Part shown: piece by piece, positions 33,855 through 41,687 of the stretch
How the letters are laid out: every line of letters begins with the position of its first letter
Numbering within the stretch: position 1 is the first letter of the stretch
Assembly: GCF_026309355.1 (NCBI RefSeq)
Contig: NZ_JAPJZK010000001.1
Location: 4,670,501 to 4,734,500, forward strand
Direction: 5' to 3'
Source of the DNA: Spartinivicinus marinus
GTDB taxonomy: Bacteria > Pseudomonadota > Gammaproteobacteria > Pseudomonadales > Zooshikellaceae
Length of the DNA stretch: 64,000 bases
The notes under the pieces: generated by a model
Told to the model about the DNA's origin: nothing
Database searches by the model: none
What the model saw: only the letters and a program-made list of their open reading frames with translations
Translations under genes and position numbers: made by a program

Positions 33855-34706
33855 ATGGATAAAGCAATTATTACCTGTGCGGTTACTGGCGTATTAACCG
33901 ACCCTCAAAAATATCCTGTGCCAGTTACTGTAGAAGAAATGGCTGAAGCCTGTAAAGGTGCCTATAATGCAGGCGCTGCTATTATGCACGTACATTTTCG
34001 TTGTCAACAGTCAGGTAAAGGTCACCTTCCCAGTTGGGAGCCTGAAGTGGCGGCAGATATTGTTGCCGCTATTCGCCAAGCTTGCCCTGAGGTGATTATT
34101 AATATGAGTACTGGCGTAATAGGCAGTGATGTGAGTAGCCCGATTAATTGTTTAAAAAAAGTAAAGCCAGAAATTGCCGCTTGCAATGCAGGTACCCTAA
34201 ATTATTTAAAAACTCGCAAAGATGGCAGCTGGGCTTGGCCGCCGATGGTATTTGATAACCCGGTGAAAAAGATTCAGCAAATGTTAGAGGCAATGGCTGA
34301 AACGAATACAACACCTGAATTTGAGTGTTTTGATGTGGGTATTGTCCGGTCTATTGGTTTATATGTTGAAAATGGCATGGCACCTGCCAGGCCACATTAT
34401 AATTTTGTTATGGGAGTTGCGTCTGGTATGCCTACGGACCCTGAATTATTGCAGTTACTAGTAAAATACCGCATTCCAGATACATTTTGGCAGGTTACGG
34501 CGATTGGGCGGAGAGAGGTATGGCCACTTCACCAGCGAGCAGCAGAGTTGGGTGGGTCCTTAAGAACTGGGCTTGAGGATACATTTTATTTACCTAATGG
34601 AGAAAAGGCTCGTAGTAATGCAGAACTAATAGAAGCGTTAGTTACTTGCGCCCAGATAGTTGGTAGAGAAATTGCCTCTCCAGCGGAAGTACGTGAAATG
34701 ATGTAG
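33855..34706 (+). CDS. Beta-keto acid cleavage enzyme (BKACE, DUF849/Kce family)
   Basis: 283 residues of the BKACE TIM barrel. The zinc pair is seen in IMHVHFR (His45, His47), with PEVIINMSTGVIG, ACNAGTLNY, FECFDVGIVRSIGLYVENGM, and the third metal ligand region LRTGLEDTFYL. The prototype Kce condenses a beta-keto acid with acetyl-CoA, giving acetoacetate and a new CoA ester. Substrates vary widely across the family. It closes the carboxylase cluster, 31 bp after the alpha subunit, and may cleave a beta-keto intermediate of that pathway (inference). Confidence 0.9.
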   Translation: MDKAIITCAVTGVLTDPQKYPVPVTVEEMAEACKGAYNAGAAIMHVHFRCQQSGKGHLPSWEPEVAADIVAAIRQACPEVIINMSTGVIGSDVSSPINCLKKVKPEIAACNAGTLNYLKTRKDGSWAWPPMVFDNPVKKIQQMLEAMAETNTTPEFECFDVGIVRSIGLYVENGMAPARPHYNFVMGVASGMPTDPELLQLLVKYRIPDTFWQVTAIGRREVWPLHQRAAELGGSLRTGLEDTFYLPNGEKARSNAELIEALVTCAQIVGREIASPAEVREMM

Positions 34707-34821
34707 CTGGCGGTTTTTAATTAATCAGTTTCTTTCCCAACGTGTAAACTCAATCTGCTCATCGGTTTCACTGTTATACTTTAGGGCACCTCTGATTATA
34801 TTTCATATGGCTGGGTTGTAA

Positions 34822-35049
34822 ATGATGAAATATAAATATATCCAGTTATTTCTCATAGCAATTTACACTATGTTGTTACCTCGTGAAAGTCTCTTTGCCT
34901 GTGCTAAAGAGAGCTATATCGTGGGGTATGGTGAATTTTTCCCCTTTATGTATACCGGTAAAAACTCTGAAGCAGTAGGGTTAGATATTCAGTTAGTTAA
35001 AACGGTTTTTGAGCAAGCGGGTTGTACGGTCCATCTTCGTGAAGATTAG
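34822..35049 (+). pseudogene. Truncated periplasmic solute-binding protein
   Basis: 75 codons: a signal peptide (about residues 8-26, ending LFACA), then the beginning of a family 3 binding protein, YIVGYGEFFPFMYTG, SEAVGLDIQLVKTVFEQAGCTVHL. It ends abruptly at tandem stops TAG TGA where complete proteins continue for about 180 residues. The following 50 bp do not resume the fold and another complete binding-protein gene starts at 35101. A deletion relic is most likely. Confidence 0.65.
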
Positions 35050-35100
35050 TGACAATTAATCGAGGTGCCGTTTATTTAAATTTTCGTGTGCAGTATTACT

Positions 35101-35856
35101 ATGAAATATTTTAAGAGTGGGTTGTGGTTTGTTGTTCTATGGCTAGCTGCTGGAATAGCGATAGCAGATATTGATGATCGAAAAGTTATTTTTAATATGG
35201 GGGATAAAGAGTATCCACCCTATATGTTTTTTGATGAAAATGGCAATGCTAATGGAATAATGTACGATGTTTTACAGGCGTTTGCCAATAAGCAGGGTTA
35301 TATGGTGGTTCCTGTTAAAATGTCAAAAAAAAGGGTTAGGGTCAGTTTAGAACATGGCAAATTGGATGCGACACCAAGAGCAATAGAGTGGGAAGCTAAC
35401 CCAAACCGCTATGTATTTACCAGCCCTATTATACTGCAAAGAGATGTCCTTTTTTCACTGTTGTCACAGCCTGTTGACTTTAGTCGGGTTGAGGAGCTTA
35501 AAACACATACTATTATTTTGCGTAAAGGCTATATTTATCCAACCCTGGCTGATTTAGTTGATAATAAATTAATACAGGTTATGTATACTAATAGTGAAGA
35601 AAATATGCTGAATATGTTGCGTTACGAACGAGCTAAAGCCGCTGTTATTTCAGAGTTTGTTGGCTTATGGCTTATTAAGCAGCAAAAAGCGAAGGGTATA
35701 TTTTATGTTTCAAAAGGGGCTATTGATGAGGTGGCGTATCGGATAATGTTTACAAAGCCGTGGGCGGAATTTGTACAGCTGTTTAATCAGGAGCTAGTTA
35801 GTATGAAAAAAGAAGGGAGGGTGGTAAAGATTGTGAACAAATATATTGGTATGTAA
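35101..35856 (+). CDS. Periplasmic solute-binding protein family 3
   Basis: 251 residues from ATG 35101; a GTG five codons earlier is also in frame. A signal peptide (about 1-22, AAGIAIA) precedes the binding fold: VIFNMGDKEYPPYMFFDENGNANGIMYDVLQAFANKQGY, then TPRAIEWEANPNRYVFTSPII and the C-terminal WAEFVQLFNQELVSMKKEGRVVKIVNKYIG. No ABC permease genes are nearby. Complete in length. The sequence is too divergent to name a ligand. Confidence 0.85.
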   Translation: MKYFKSGLWFVVLWLAAGIAIADIDDRKVIFNMGDKEYPPYMFFDENGNANGIMYDVLQAFANKQGYMVVPVKMSKKRVRVSLEHGKLDATPRAIEWEANPNRYVFTSPIILQRDVLFSLLSQPVDFSRVEELKTHTIILRKGYIYPTLADLVDNKLIQVMYTNSEENMLNMLRYERAKAAVISEFVGLWLIKQQKAKGIFYVSKGAIDEVAYRIMFTKPWAEFVQLFNQELVSMKKEGRVVKIVNKYIGM

Positions 35857-35921
35857 CAAAAGCCTTTTCCTTTATTAATAATGGAAAAGGCTAGTATTAC
35901 GTTCGCTAACGATGATGTCTA

Positions 35922-36407
35922 TTAAGAAGACTCAATTGATCCCATAGCGGTTTGCAAGTAGTTTTCCATACCTACTTTCTTAATAAGCTCAAGTTGAGTT
36001 TCGAGCCAGTCGATATGTTCTTCTTCAGATTCTAGGATTTTTTCAAATAACTCTCGGCTAATGTAGTCTTGTACTGACTCACAATAAGCAATGGCTTCTC
36101 TTAGTAAAGGAACTGCCTGTTTAGTTTCTAATTCCAGGTCACACTCCAACATTTCTTTAGTATTTTCACCTATTTTTAACCGACCTAGGTCCTGAAGATT
36201 GGGTAAGCCTTCTAGAAATAGAATACGTTCGATAAGCCAGTCAGCATGTTTCATTTCATCGATTGACTCATGGTATTCCTTTTCACCAAGCTCTTTAAGT
36301 CCCCAATCTTTGTACATGCGAGCATGTAGAAAGTACTGATTGATGGCAACCAGTTCATTACCTAAGGCCTTGTTTAGGTATTCAATAACTTTAGGGTCGC
36401 CTTTCAT
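35922..36407 (-). CDS. bfr: Bacterioferritin
   Basis: 161 residues of a four-helix-bundle bacterioferritin. Ferroxidase ligands Glu18, Glu51 and His54 and the haem ligand Met52 are visible in [10 protein letters not shown] and [23 protein letters not shown]; the second pair lies in [20 protein letters not shown]. It forms a 24-subunit shell that oxidises and stores iron and is unloaded by Bfd. The gene bfd, which should lie close upstream, is now about 2 kb away because an IS4-family element inserted between. A Fur-like site lies about 150 bp upstream. Confidence 0.96.
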   Translation of the reverse strand: MKGDPKVIEYLNKALGNELVAINQYFLHARMYKDWGLKELGEKEYHESIDEMKHADWLIERILFLEGLPNLQDLGRLKIGENTKEMLECDLELETKQAVPLLREAIAYCESVQDYISRELFEKILESEEEHIDWLETQLELIKKVGMENYLQTAMGSIESS

Positions 36408-36556
36408 GTGGAGTTCCTCATCAGGTTTTTAGTGGTATTTGTTTGATGTTATGTGGCTATGACAGATGATGCCCGCATATGGGCACTGCATCTGTAAAAG
36501 TATGGCGCTGCTAAGTGCAGCTGTCAAATGTAACTTATTGATTTTAAAAGGAAAAT

Positions 36557-36575
36557 GTAATGATAATCACTTGTT
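36557..36575. promoter_or_regulatory. Fur-like box upstream of bfr
   Basis: TGTAATGATAATCACTTGT matches about 13 of 19 positions of the Fur consensus, with the core TAATGATAATCA intact. It lies about 150 bp before the bfr start on the side of its promoter. A further GATAAGTGTTATC-like inverted repeat follows. Confidence 0.45.
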
Positions 36576-36775
36576 TTTGATAAGTGTTATCAGTTGTATT
36601 TCGGTTAGGATTTAGGGTGACGAGTCTGAGCCTGATATGGGGGGCGGGTTGTCCCATAGGTCTGAATTTCGGTGGAAGTAAATAGGGGTACAGGGGGTAA
36701 TTTAATAGGGTAGGCGAACAGCCAAGGGTGGGTGGCTTGGCTTGAAAAGATTAGAGTAGATACTGAGGAAAAGGC

Positions 36776-36781
36776 TAAACA
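36776..36781. repeat. Target-site duplication, left copy (TAAACA)
   Basis: TAAACA immediately left of the IS4 element is repeated immediately right of it at 38401-38406. Joining the flanks through one copy regenerates a TAG stop for bfd, which supports the assignment. Confidence 0.8.
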
Positions 36782-38400
36782 CTCGATTCCGAAGTTTTTA
36801 ATGCTTGACTAGCACGATGAGAGAGATTCAGAAGACTGGACTACAGGTATTGCTCCATTTCTTCGCCTAGCAAAGAACGATCAACACGACACCTGCAGAC
36901 CAGTGATGGTGTAGTATATCGCGCTTGTATTTCAATAGCGACTTGATGACGACTTGTGTTGATTACCCCTATTCCCCATGTGATAAAGTTTGTTCAAACT
37001 CTAAACGACACCTTGACTGTTTCTTTTCAATCTCCTGGATTAAGTCGTATCCAGTGTCGCTGGTTAACTATTATGCTGATGGGAATTGGTGTCACTGGTG
37101 TATTTTGCTGGGCTGTTTTTGAGCGGTGTAGCTTAGGAGCATTCAAGCAGGACCAATTACGTTGGATGTTTTACCATAGTAAAATTGCCTGGTCATTGTT
37201 GTTGCAAGCCAGTGTCCGACAAGTACTCAATCACTATCATATTACGAGAGGAGTACTCATTTTTGACGATAGTGATAAAGTCCGCTCCAAGAGAACACGA
37301 CGTATTAAAGGTGTGCATAAAATAAAACATAAAAAATCCGGCGGCTATGTTCAAGGGCAAGAGCTAGTGTTTATGCTACTGGTGACACCTGTAGCTACCT
37401 TACCGATTGCTTTTCGCTTTTATACACCTGATCCAGCGTTAAGTGCTTGGCGTCAGAAAAATAAAGCCCTAAAGAGGCTGGGTATTCCTGGAAAAGAAAG
37501 ACCCAAAAAACCTAAGCCCAACCCAGATTATCCGACCAAACAAGCTTTAGCACTTGAGATGGTTGAAGCATTTTCATTGTCATTTTCTGATATAAAGATT
37601 AATGCGGTCATTGCTGATGCACTGTATAGCACAGCAGAATTCATGGATAAGGCTTCCATTGCGACGGGTGGTGCTCAAGTGGTGAGTCAATTACGCTCCA
37701 ATCAACTAATCCTTTCCCAAGGAAAAAAAGTACGACTTACACATTACTTTGCACGCCAAACAGGCGTCGATACCAAGTTAATTATCCGAGGCCAAAAAAC
37801 ACAGTCAATCACCATGCTGGCGGCTCGGGTTTATGTGAAAGCCCATGGTAAAAAGCGGTTTGTGGTTGCTTTGAAATATGAGGGAGAAAAAAATTATCGA
37901 TATCTAGTGGCATCCGACATGTCCTGGCGGCATGGTGATATTGCTAGGGTTTATACATTGAGATGGTTAGTTGAGGTTTTCATTGAGGACTGGAAGCAAC
38001 ATGCTGGCTGGAACCGATTGGCCAAACAACAAGGCGAAGAAGGATCAACGCGAGGCGTGATCATGAGCCTGCTGTACGACCATATGTTACTGCTACATCC
38101 AGAGCAATCCGTCCGCCTTGAAAATAAGCAGCCCGGGCTTCCTGTTGGCTGTTTGACTGAGCGAATCAAAACAGAAGCCCTAATAAAAACTGTAGAAGCA
38201 GTTGTCACGGCTGATGAACCAAAACAGCAACTGAAAGCCTTTACCGCTGCAATAATCAGTGTGCTTCCTGAGCGCCGCTCGAAAAAGCATTTAGCGGGTT
38301 TAGATTTGGGCAAACAAGAGCCCACTGACTCATTAAAATACAGAGCGGCTGCATAAATAAATTAGCAGTTATGTCAACCTAAAAAAACTTCGGAATCGAG
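36782..38400 (+). mobile_element. IS4-family insertion sequence
   Basis: A 1,619-bp element with perfect terminal inverted repeats: CTCGATTCCGAAGTTTTT at 36782-36799 and its exact complement at 38383-38400. It is flanked by a direct repeat TAAACA (36776-36781 and 38401-38406), the likely target duplication. It carries one intact transposase gene. Both ends match perfectly, so the insertion looks recent. It lies in the stop codon of bfd. Confidence 0.95.
36956..38356 (+). CDS. IS4-family transposase
   Basis: 466 residues from GTG (alternative starts nearby are possible). DDE catalytic residues: first Asp in GVLIFDDSDKVRSK, second in INAVIADALYS, and the Glu in the exact IS4 signature Y-x2-R-x3-E-x6-K, seen in VYTLRWLVEVFIEDWK. 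The HYDRF-like and insertion features resemble the broad IS4 group; I cannot name the subgroup. The reading frame is intact and both terminal repeats are perfect, so the element should be competent for transposition. Confidence 0.95.
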   Translation: MLITPIPHVIKFVQTLNDTLTVSFQSPGLSRIQCRWLTIMLMGIGVTGVFCWAVFERCSLGAFKQDQLRWMFYHSKIAWSLLLQASVRQVLNHYHITRGVLIFDDSDKVRSKRTRRIKGVHKIKHKKSGGYVQGQELVFMLLVTPVATLPIAFRFYTPDPALSAWRQKNKALKRLGIPGKERPKKPKPNPDYPTKQALALEMVEAFSLSFSDIKINAVIADALYSTAEFMDKASIATGGAQVVSQLRSNQLILSQGKKVRLTHYFARQTGVDTKLIIRGQKTQSITMLAARVYVKAHGKKRFVVALKYEGEKNYRYLVASDMSWRHGDIARVYTLRWLVEVFIEDWKQHAGWNRLAKQQGEEGSTRGVIMSLLYDHMLLLHPEQSVRLENKQPGLPVGCLTERIKTEALIKTVEAVVTADEPKQQLKAFTAAIISVLPERRSKKHLAGLDLGKQEPTDSLKYRAAA

Positions 38401-38603
38401 TAAACAGCAACAGCAGTGATCATATTAAGAGCTTGGTTATCAACCAGGGTTTCTTTGATAACCTGTTTGGCGTCTTTGACACACTTCCCACATTGAGTGC
38501 CTACACAGAGCTCTTGACGAACGTCTTTTAGAGAGCTTGCACCATTGTAAACCGCATTACGAATTTGATGGCAGGTAACATTCTTGCAAATGCATACATA
38601 CAT
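38379..38603 (-). CDS. bfd: Bacterioferritin-associated ferredoxin, C-terminus altered by IS
   Basis: 74 residues from ATG 38603 (MYVCICKNVTCHQIRNAV). The four cluster cysteines are visible in CIC and in CVGTQCGKC, the BFD-like [2Fe-2S] fold. Bfd reduces the haem of bacterioferritin to release stored iron. The IS4 element entered the second/third base of the stop codon: without it the gene ends NMITAVAV then TAG; with it the frame runs seven codons into the element (YSIPKFF) before TAG. The core domain is intact, so function is probably kept. A strong Fur-like box lies about 65 bp upstream. Confidence 0.93.
   Translation of the reverse strand: MYVCICKNVTCHQIRNAVYNGASSLKDVRQELCVGTQCGKCVKDAKQVIKETLVDNQALNMITAVAVYSIPKFF
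38401..38406. repeat. Target-site duplication, right copy (TAAACA)
   Basis: Second copy of the six-base direct repeat flanking the IS4 element. Confidence 0.8.
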
Positions 38604-39099
38604 GGTGAGTCGACCCCTGGTGGTTAGCAAAAGGTGTTAAGCAACTTCATATCACTAAGGCTAATGGTAATGAGAATGATTGTCAATGCGCTAGTGGTTT
38701 GAATGACTTAATTTGGTTTAAGTGGGTCTTAATTAGCGATGAAAAGCTGTTGCTAGCAGTAGTCAGGGTCATTGGCTAGTCAAGACAGAGAAAGATACAA
38801 ACACTTGTTTTGCAAGGTTTTAGCAATCTAATAAATTTTACCTATCAAGCTGTAAAAAAAATTCAATCATAAAAGCGGTGGGCTCAGTTTAGAATGCGGG
38901 TTATTATGTGCGCCAAAATTGTCGTGTGAAAGGCAATTGGCTAACTGAAAAGTAACAATTTAGTTAAGATACACAGTCTAAGTCGTATACCAGTTAAAGT
39001 CAGCCTGAATAGCCAAAGCAAACGGTTTCCAGTAGCTGTACATTTGCTGTGGTCTTAATGTGATTGATTAAGCAACTGCATACCTAAATGGAGAAAAAC
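38604..39099. other. Divergent intergenic region between bfd and the peroxiredoxin gene
   Basis: About 500 bp. It contains the Fur box of bfd at its left end and GGAG at 39090-39093 at its right end. No convincing reading frame or hairpin was recognised in between. Confidence 0.5.
38666..38684. promoter_or_regulatory. Fur box upstream of bfd
   Basis: GGTAATGAGAATGATTGTC matches about 15 of 19 bases of the Fur consensus, including TAATGA-AAT-ATT. It lies 63-81 bp before the bfd start codon, as expected for iron repression of bfd. Confidence 0.65.
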
Positions 39100-39702
39100 A
39101 TGGGCGTATTAGTAGGCAAACGTGCTCCTGATTTTACTGTACCTGCGGTACTGGGAAATGGTGAGATTGTTGATAGTTTCACCTTATCTGAAGCCATTAA
39201 AGGCAAATATGGGTTAGTATTTTTCTACCCATTAGACTTTACTTTTGTTTGTCCTTCAGAGCTTATTGCGCTTGACCACCGGATGGATGCTTTTAAAGAG
39301 CGTAATGTAGAAGTCATTGGTGTTTCTATTGATTCTCACTTTTCTCATAACGCATGGCGTAATACTTCTGTTGATAATGGTGGTATCGGTCCAGTTAAAT
39401 ATACCTTAGCTGCTGACATGAAGCATGAAATTGCTCAGGCTTATGATGTTGAGTCTGAAGGTGGCGTGGCTTTCCGTGGTGCGTTCCTGATTGATAAGGA
39501 AGGTGTTGTTCGCTCTCAAATCATTAATGATTTGCCACTGGGTCGTAATATGGATGAGCTGATCCGTTTAGTTGATGCACTTCAATTCCACGAAGAGCAT
39601 GGCGAAGTGTGTCCAGCTGGTTGGCAAAAAGGTGACAAAGGTATGCAGGCTTCTCCAGAAGGTGTAGCTAAGTACCTTAGTGAAAGTGCTGAAGAGCTGT
39701 AA
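39100..39702 (+). CDS. 2-Cys peroxiredoxin (AhpC/Prx1 type)
   Basis: 200 residues from ATG 39100, with GGAG six bases before; an ATG at 39088 lacks such a site. The peroxidatic Cys lies in FYPLDFTFVCPSELIALD and the resolving Cys in HGEVCPAGWQKGD, as in typical 2-Cys peroxiredoxins. VIGVSIDSHFSHNAWRN and VAFRGAFLIDKEGVVRSQIINDLPLGRN are further family blocks. It reduces hydrogen peroxide and organic peroxides using thioredoxin or AhpF-like donors. A strong terminator follows. Confidence 0.95.
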   Translation: MGVLVGKRAPDFTVPAVLGNGEIVDSFTLSEAIKGKYGLVFFYPLDFTFVCPSELIALDHRMDAFKERNVEVIGVSIDSHFSHNAWRNTSVDNGGIGPVKYTLAADMKHEIAQAYDVESEGGVAFRGAFLIDKEGVVRSQIINDLPLGRNMDELIRLVDALQFHEEHGEVCPAGWQKGDKGMQASPEGVAKYLSESAEEL

Positions 39703-39726
39703 TCCTTTTTAGCTGGATTACTGTTA

Positions 39727-39755
39727 AAAAAACCTGCCAATCTGGCAGGTTTTTT
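39727..39755. terminator. Bidirectional intrinsic terminator
   Basis: Twelve-bp stem AAAAAACCTGCC / GGCAGGTTTTTT with loop AATCT. A-run and T-run at both sides make it work in both directions, for the peroxiredoxin gene and the convergent rnt. Confidence 0.92.
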
Positions 39756-39760
39756 ATTTT

Positions 39761-40408
39761 TTAATCATTAGCTGATGATAATGGCCATCCACCCAACTGT
39801 TTCCACTGATTAACAATACAGCAAAATAATTCAGCTGTTTTTCTGGCATCATATGCTGCCGAGTGAGCCGACTGGTTGCTAAACTCAATACCCGCTAACT
39901 GGCAAGCTTTAGCTAATACCGTATGACCAAATGCAAGCCCAGCTAAAGTAGCTGTGTCAAAGCACGAAAATGGGTGGAATGGGTTACGCTTAATACCATT
40001 ACGCGCAGTGGCTTCATTAATAAAGCTTAAATCAAAAGTGGCATTATGCCCGACCAAAACGGCACGGGTGCATTCCTGGTACTTAAGCTCTTGGCGTATG
40101 GCTTTGAATATTTCCTTCAGGCAATCAGCTTCTGCAACCGCTTTGCGCTCTGGAGCAAAAGGCTCGATGCCAGTAAATTCCAGCGCAGACAACTCAATAT
40201 TAGCGCCTAAAAAAGGAGCCACCTGAAAGCTGATTTCTTTCCCTGGCTGCAGGTAGCCTTGCTCATTCATTTTGACGATTACTGCTGCAACCTCTAATAA
40301 TGCATCTGTTTTTGCATTAAATCCGCCTGTTTCTACGTCAATAATTACAGGTAAAAAGCCCCTAAAGCGGTTACTGATTAAGGGGCATTGTTCAATCATT
40401 TCTGTCAC
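39761..40408 (-). CDS. rnt: Ribonuclease T
   Basis: 215 residues of a DEDDh exonuclease: ExoI motif PVIIDVETGGFNAKTDALLE, ExoII VGHNATFDLSFINEA and ExoIII HSAAYDARKTAEL with the catalytic His. RNase T trims the 3' ends of tRNAs and other stable RNAs as a homodimer. The CFDTATLAGLAFGHTVLAKAC block is characteristic. It is directly downstream of pyrC on the same strand (40 bp), the gene order common in Pseudomonas-like genomes. Confidence 0.95.
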   Translation of the reverse strand: MTEMIEQCPLISNRFRGFLPVIIDVETGGFNAKTDALLEVAAVIVKMNEQGYLQPGKEISFQVAPFLGANIELSALEFTGIEPFAPERKAVAEADCLKEIFKAIRQELKYQECTRAVLVGHNATFDLSFINEATARNGIKRNPFHPFSCFDTATLAGLAFGHTVLAKACQLAGIEFSNQSAHSAAYDARKTAELFCCIVNQWKQLGGWPLSSAND

Positions 40409-40448
40409 TATACAGCCTTAATTATATGGTAGTAGTTATAGGTCATAA

Positions 40449-41489
40449 CTACTTTTCAATCACTTGCCATTGAATGGTTTCGTTTGCTCTTAGTGGAATC
40501 AATGGCTGGTCTCCGAGCATAAATTGTTCTGGTGCTTGCCAAGGTGTTTTGGTCAGAGTAATTGTGTCTTGGTTGCGCGGTAGACCATAAAAGTCTGGAC
40601 CATACCAGCTAGCAAAGGGTTCCAATTTTTCTAAAGCATTGAGTTGTTCAAAGGCTTCTGCATAAAGCTCAATGGCAGCATAGGCTGTATAACAACCGGC
40701 ACAACCACAACTGCTTTCCTTGGCTGACTGAGTATGAGGAGCAGAGTCAGTACCTAAGAAAAACTTGGGGTTGCCACTGGTTGCTGCAGCTTGCAGAGCT
40801 TGCTGGTGAGTTTGTCGCTTCAGAATAGGTAAACAATAGTAGTGTGGTTTAATTCCACCCACTAGCATATGGTTGCGGTTGTACAACAAGTGATGAGCAG
40901 TAATAGTGGCAGCAACTTGATCGGATGCTTCTTGTACAAAATTGACTGCATCTGCTGTCGTTATATGTTCAAGTACGACTTTAAGAGTAGGAAACTGCTT
41001 GATGATTTCACTTAGATAGCGGTCAATAAATATTTTTTCCCGGTCAAATACGTCAATATGATCATCCGTCACTTCACCATGAACGAGTAGCGGCATACCT
41101 GTTGCAGCCATAGCTTCTAAAGCCGGATAGATTTTCTTTATGTCAGTAACACCGGAGTCTGAGTTAGTTGTTGCCCCTGCCGGATACAGTTTAGCGGCAT
41201 AGATATGCCCTGTAGTCTTTGCCTCATGGATCGTGTTAGGTGAGGTATTGTCAGTAAGATAGAGAGTCATTAATGGTTGCCAGACACGTTGATCAGGCAC
41301 TGCCGCTACAATGCGTTGTCGATAAGCGAAGGCTTGTGCGGGGGTGGTTACCGGAGGCACCAGATTAGGCATCACAATGACGCGTCCAAAATAGCGACTG
41401 GCATCATTCACGGTCGTTTGTAAGGCAGCATTGTCACGTAAGTGAATATGCCAGTCATCAGGCCGGGTAATGGTTAATGTGGTTGTCAT
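40449..41489 (-). CDS. pyrC: Dihydroorotase (PyrC, class II)
   Basis: 346 residues. The first zinc ligands are in [11 protein letters not shown], the carbamylated lysine in [12 protein letters not shown], and further ligands in [18 protein letters not shown] and the FLGTDSAPH block with the catalytic Asp. It cyclises carbamoyl-aspartate to dihydroorotate in pyrimidine synthesis. The length is the standard for the monofunctional class II form. It is upstream of rnt in the same direction and divergent from motY. Confidence 0.97.
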   Translation of the reverse strand: MTTTLTITRPDDWHIHLRDNAALQTTVNDASRYFGRVIVMPNLVPPVTTPAQAFAYRQRIVAAVPDQRVWQPLMTLYLTDNTSPNTIHEAKTTGHIYAAKLYPAGATTNSDSGVTDIKKIYPALEAMAATGMPLLVHGEVTDDHIDVFDREKIFIDRYLSEIIKQFPTLKVVLEHITTADAVNFVQEASDQVAATITAHHLLYNRNHMLVGGIKPHYYCLPILKRQTHQQALQAAATSGNPKFFLGTDSAPHTQSAKESSCGCAGCYTAYAAIELYAEAFEQLNALEKLEPFASWYGPDFYGLPRNQDTITLTKTPWQAPEQFMLGDQPLIPLRANETIQWQVIEK

Positions 41490-41555
41490 CTGGGCTTTCC
41501 AGGTTGTTGGGTCGGTGATCAGGGAGGCATCTTACCCAAAGGAACTTCACCTGGC

Positions 41556-41587
41556 TACCGCTGATTAAGGGCACCTTAATCAGGTAG
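41556..41587. repeat. Palindrome between pyrC and motY
   Basis: Nine-bp perfect stem CTGATTAAG / CTTAATCAG with loop GGCAC, extended outward by CTACC / GGTAG-like bases. It lies 72-98 bp upstream of the pyrC start and about 100 bp upstream of motY. It could be an operator or a leader hairpin; no T-tract follows. Confidence 0.4.
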
Positions 41588-41687
41588 TTATTTCAAGATT
41601 ACTAGCAGCTAGCCGATATGCATAGTGGTGCCTCTTTATTTTATGAGGTGCCATTCATATAAGCGCGAATCTGTCAAAGGGGCTGTT

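Larger units (their letters stand above)
36408..36781. other. Intergenic region between bfr and the IS4 element
   Basis: Non-coding DNA that originally separated bfd from bfr. It holds the Fur-like site and a small hairpin AGCCAAG / CTTGGCT (about 36720-36742), with G-rich runs between. No gene is seen. Confidence 0.5.

Noticed and set aside
36925-37122. Cys-rich 65-codon frame at the start of the IS4 element
   Set aside because: Shifted frame over the transposase start; the transposase frame is the one with family motifs.
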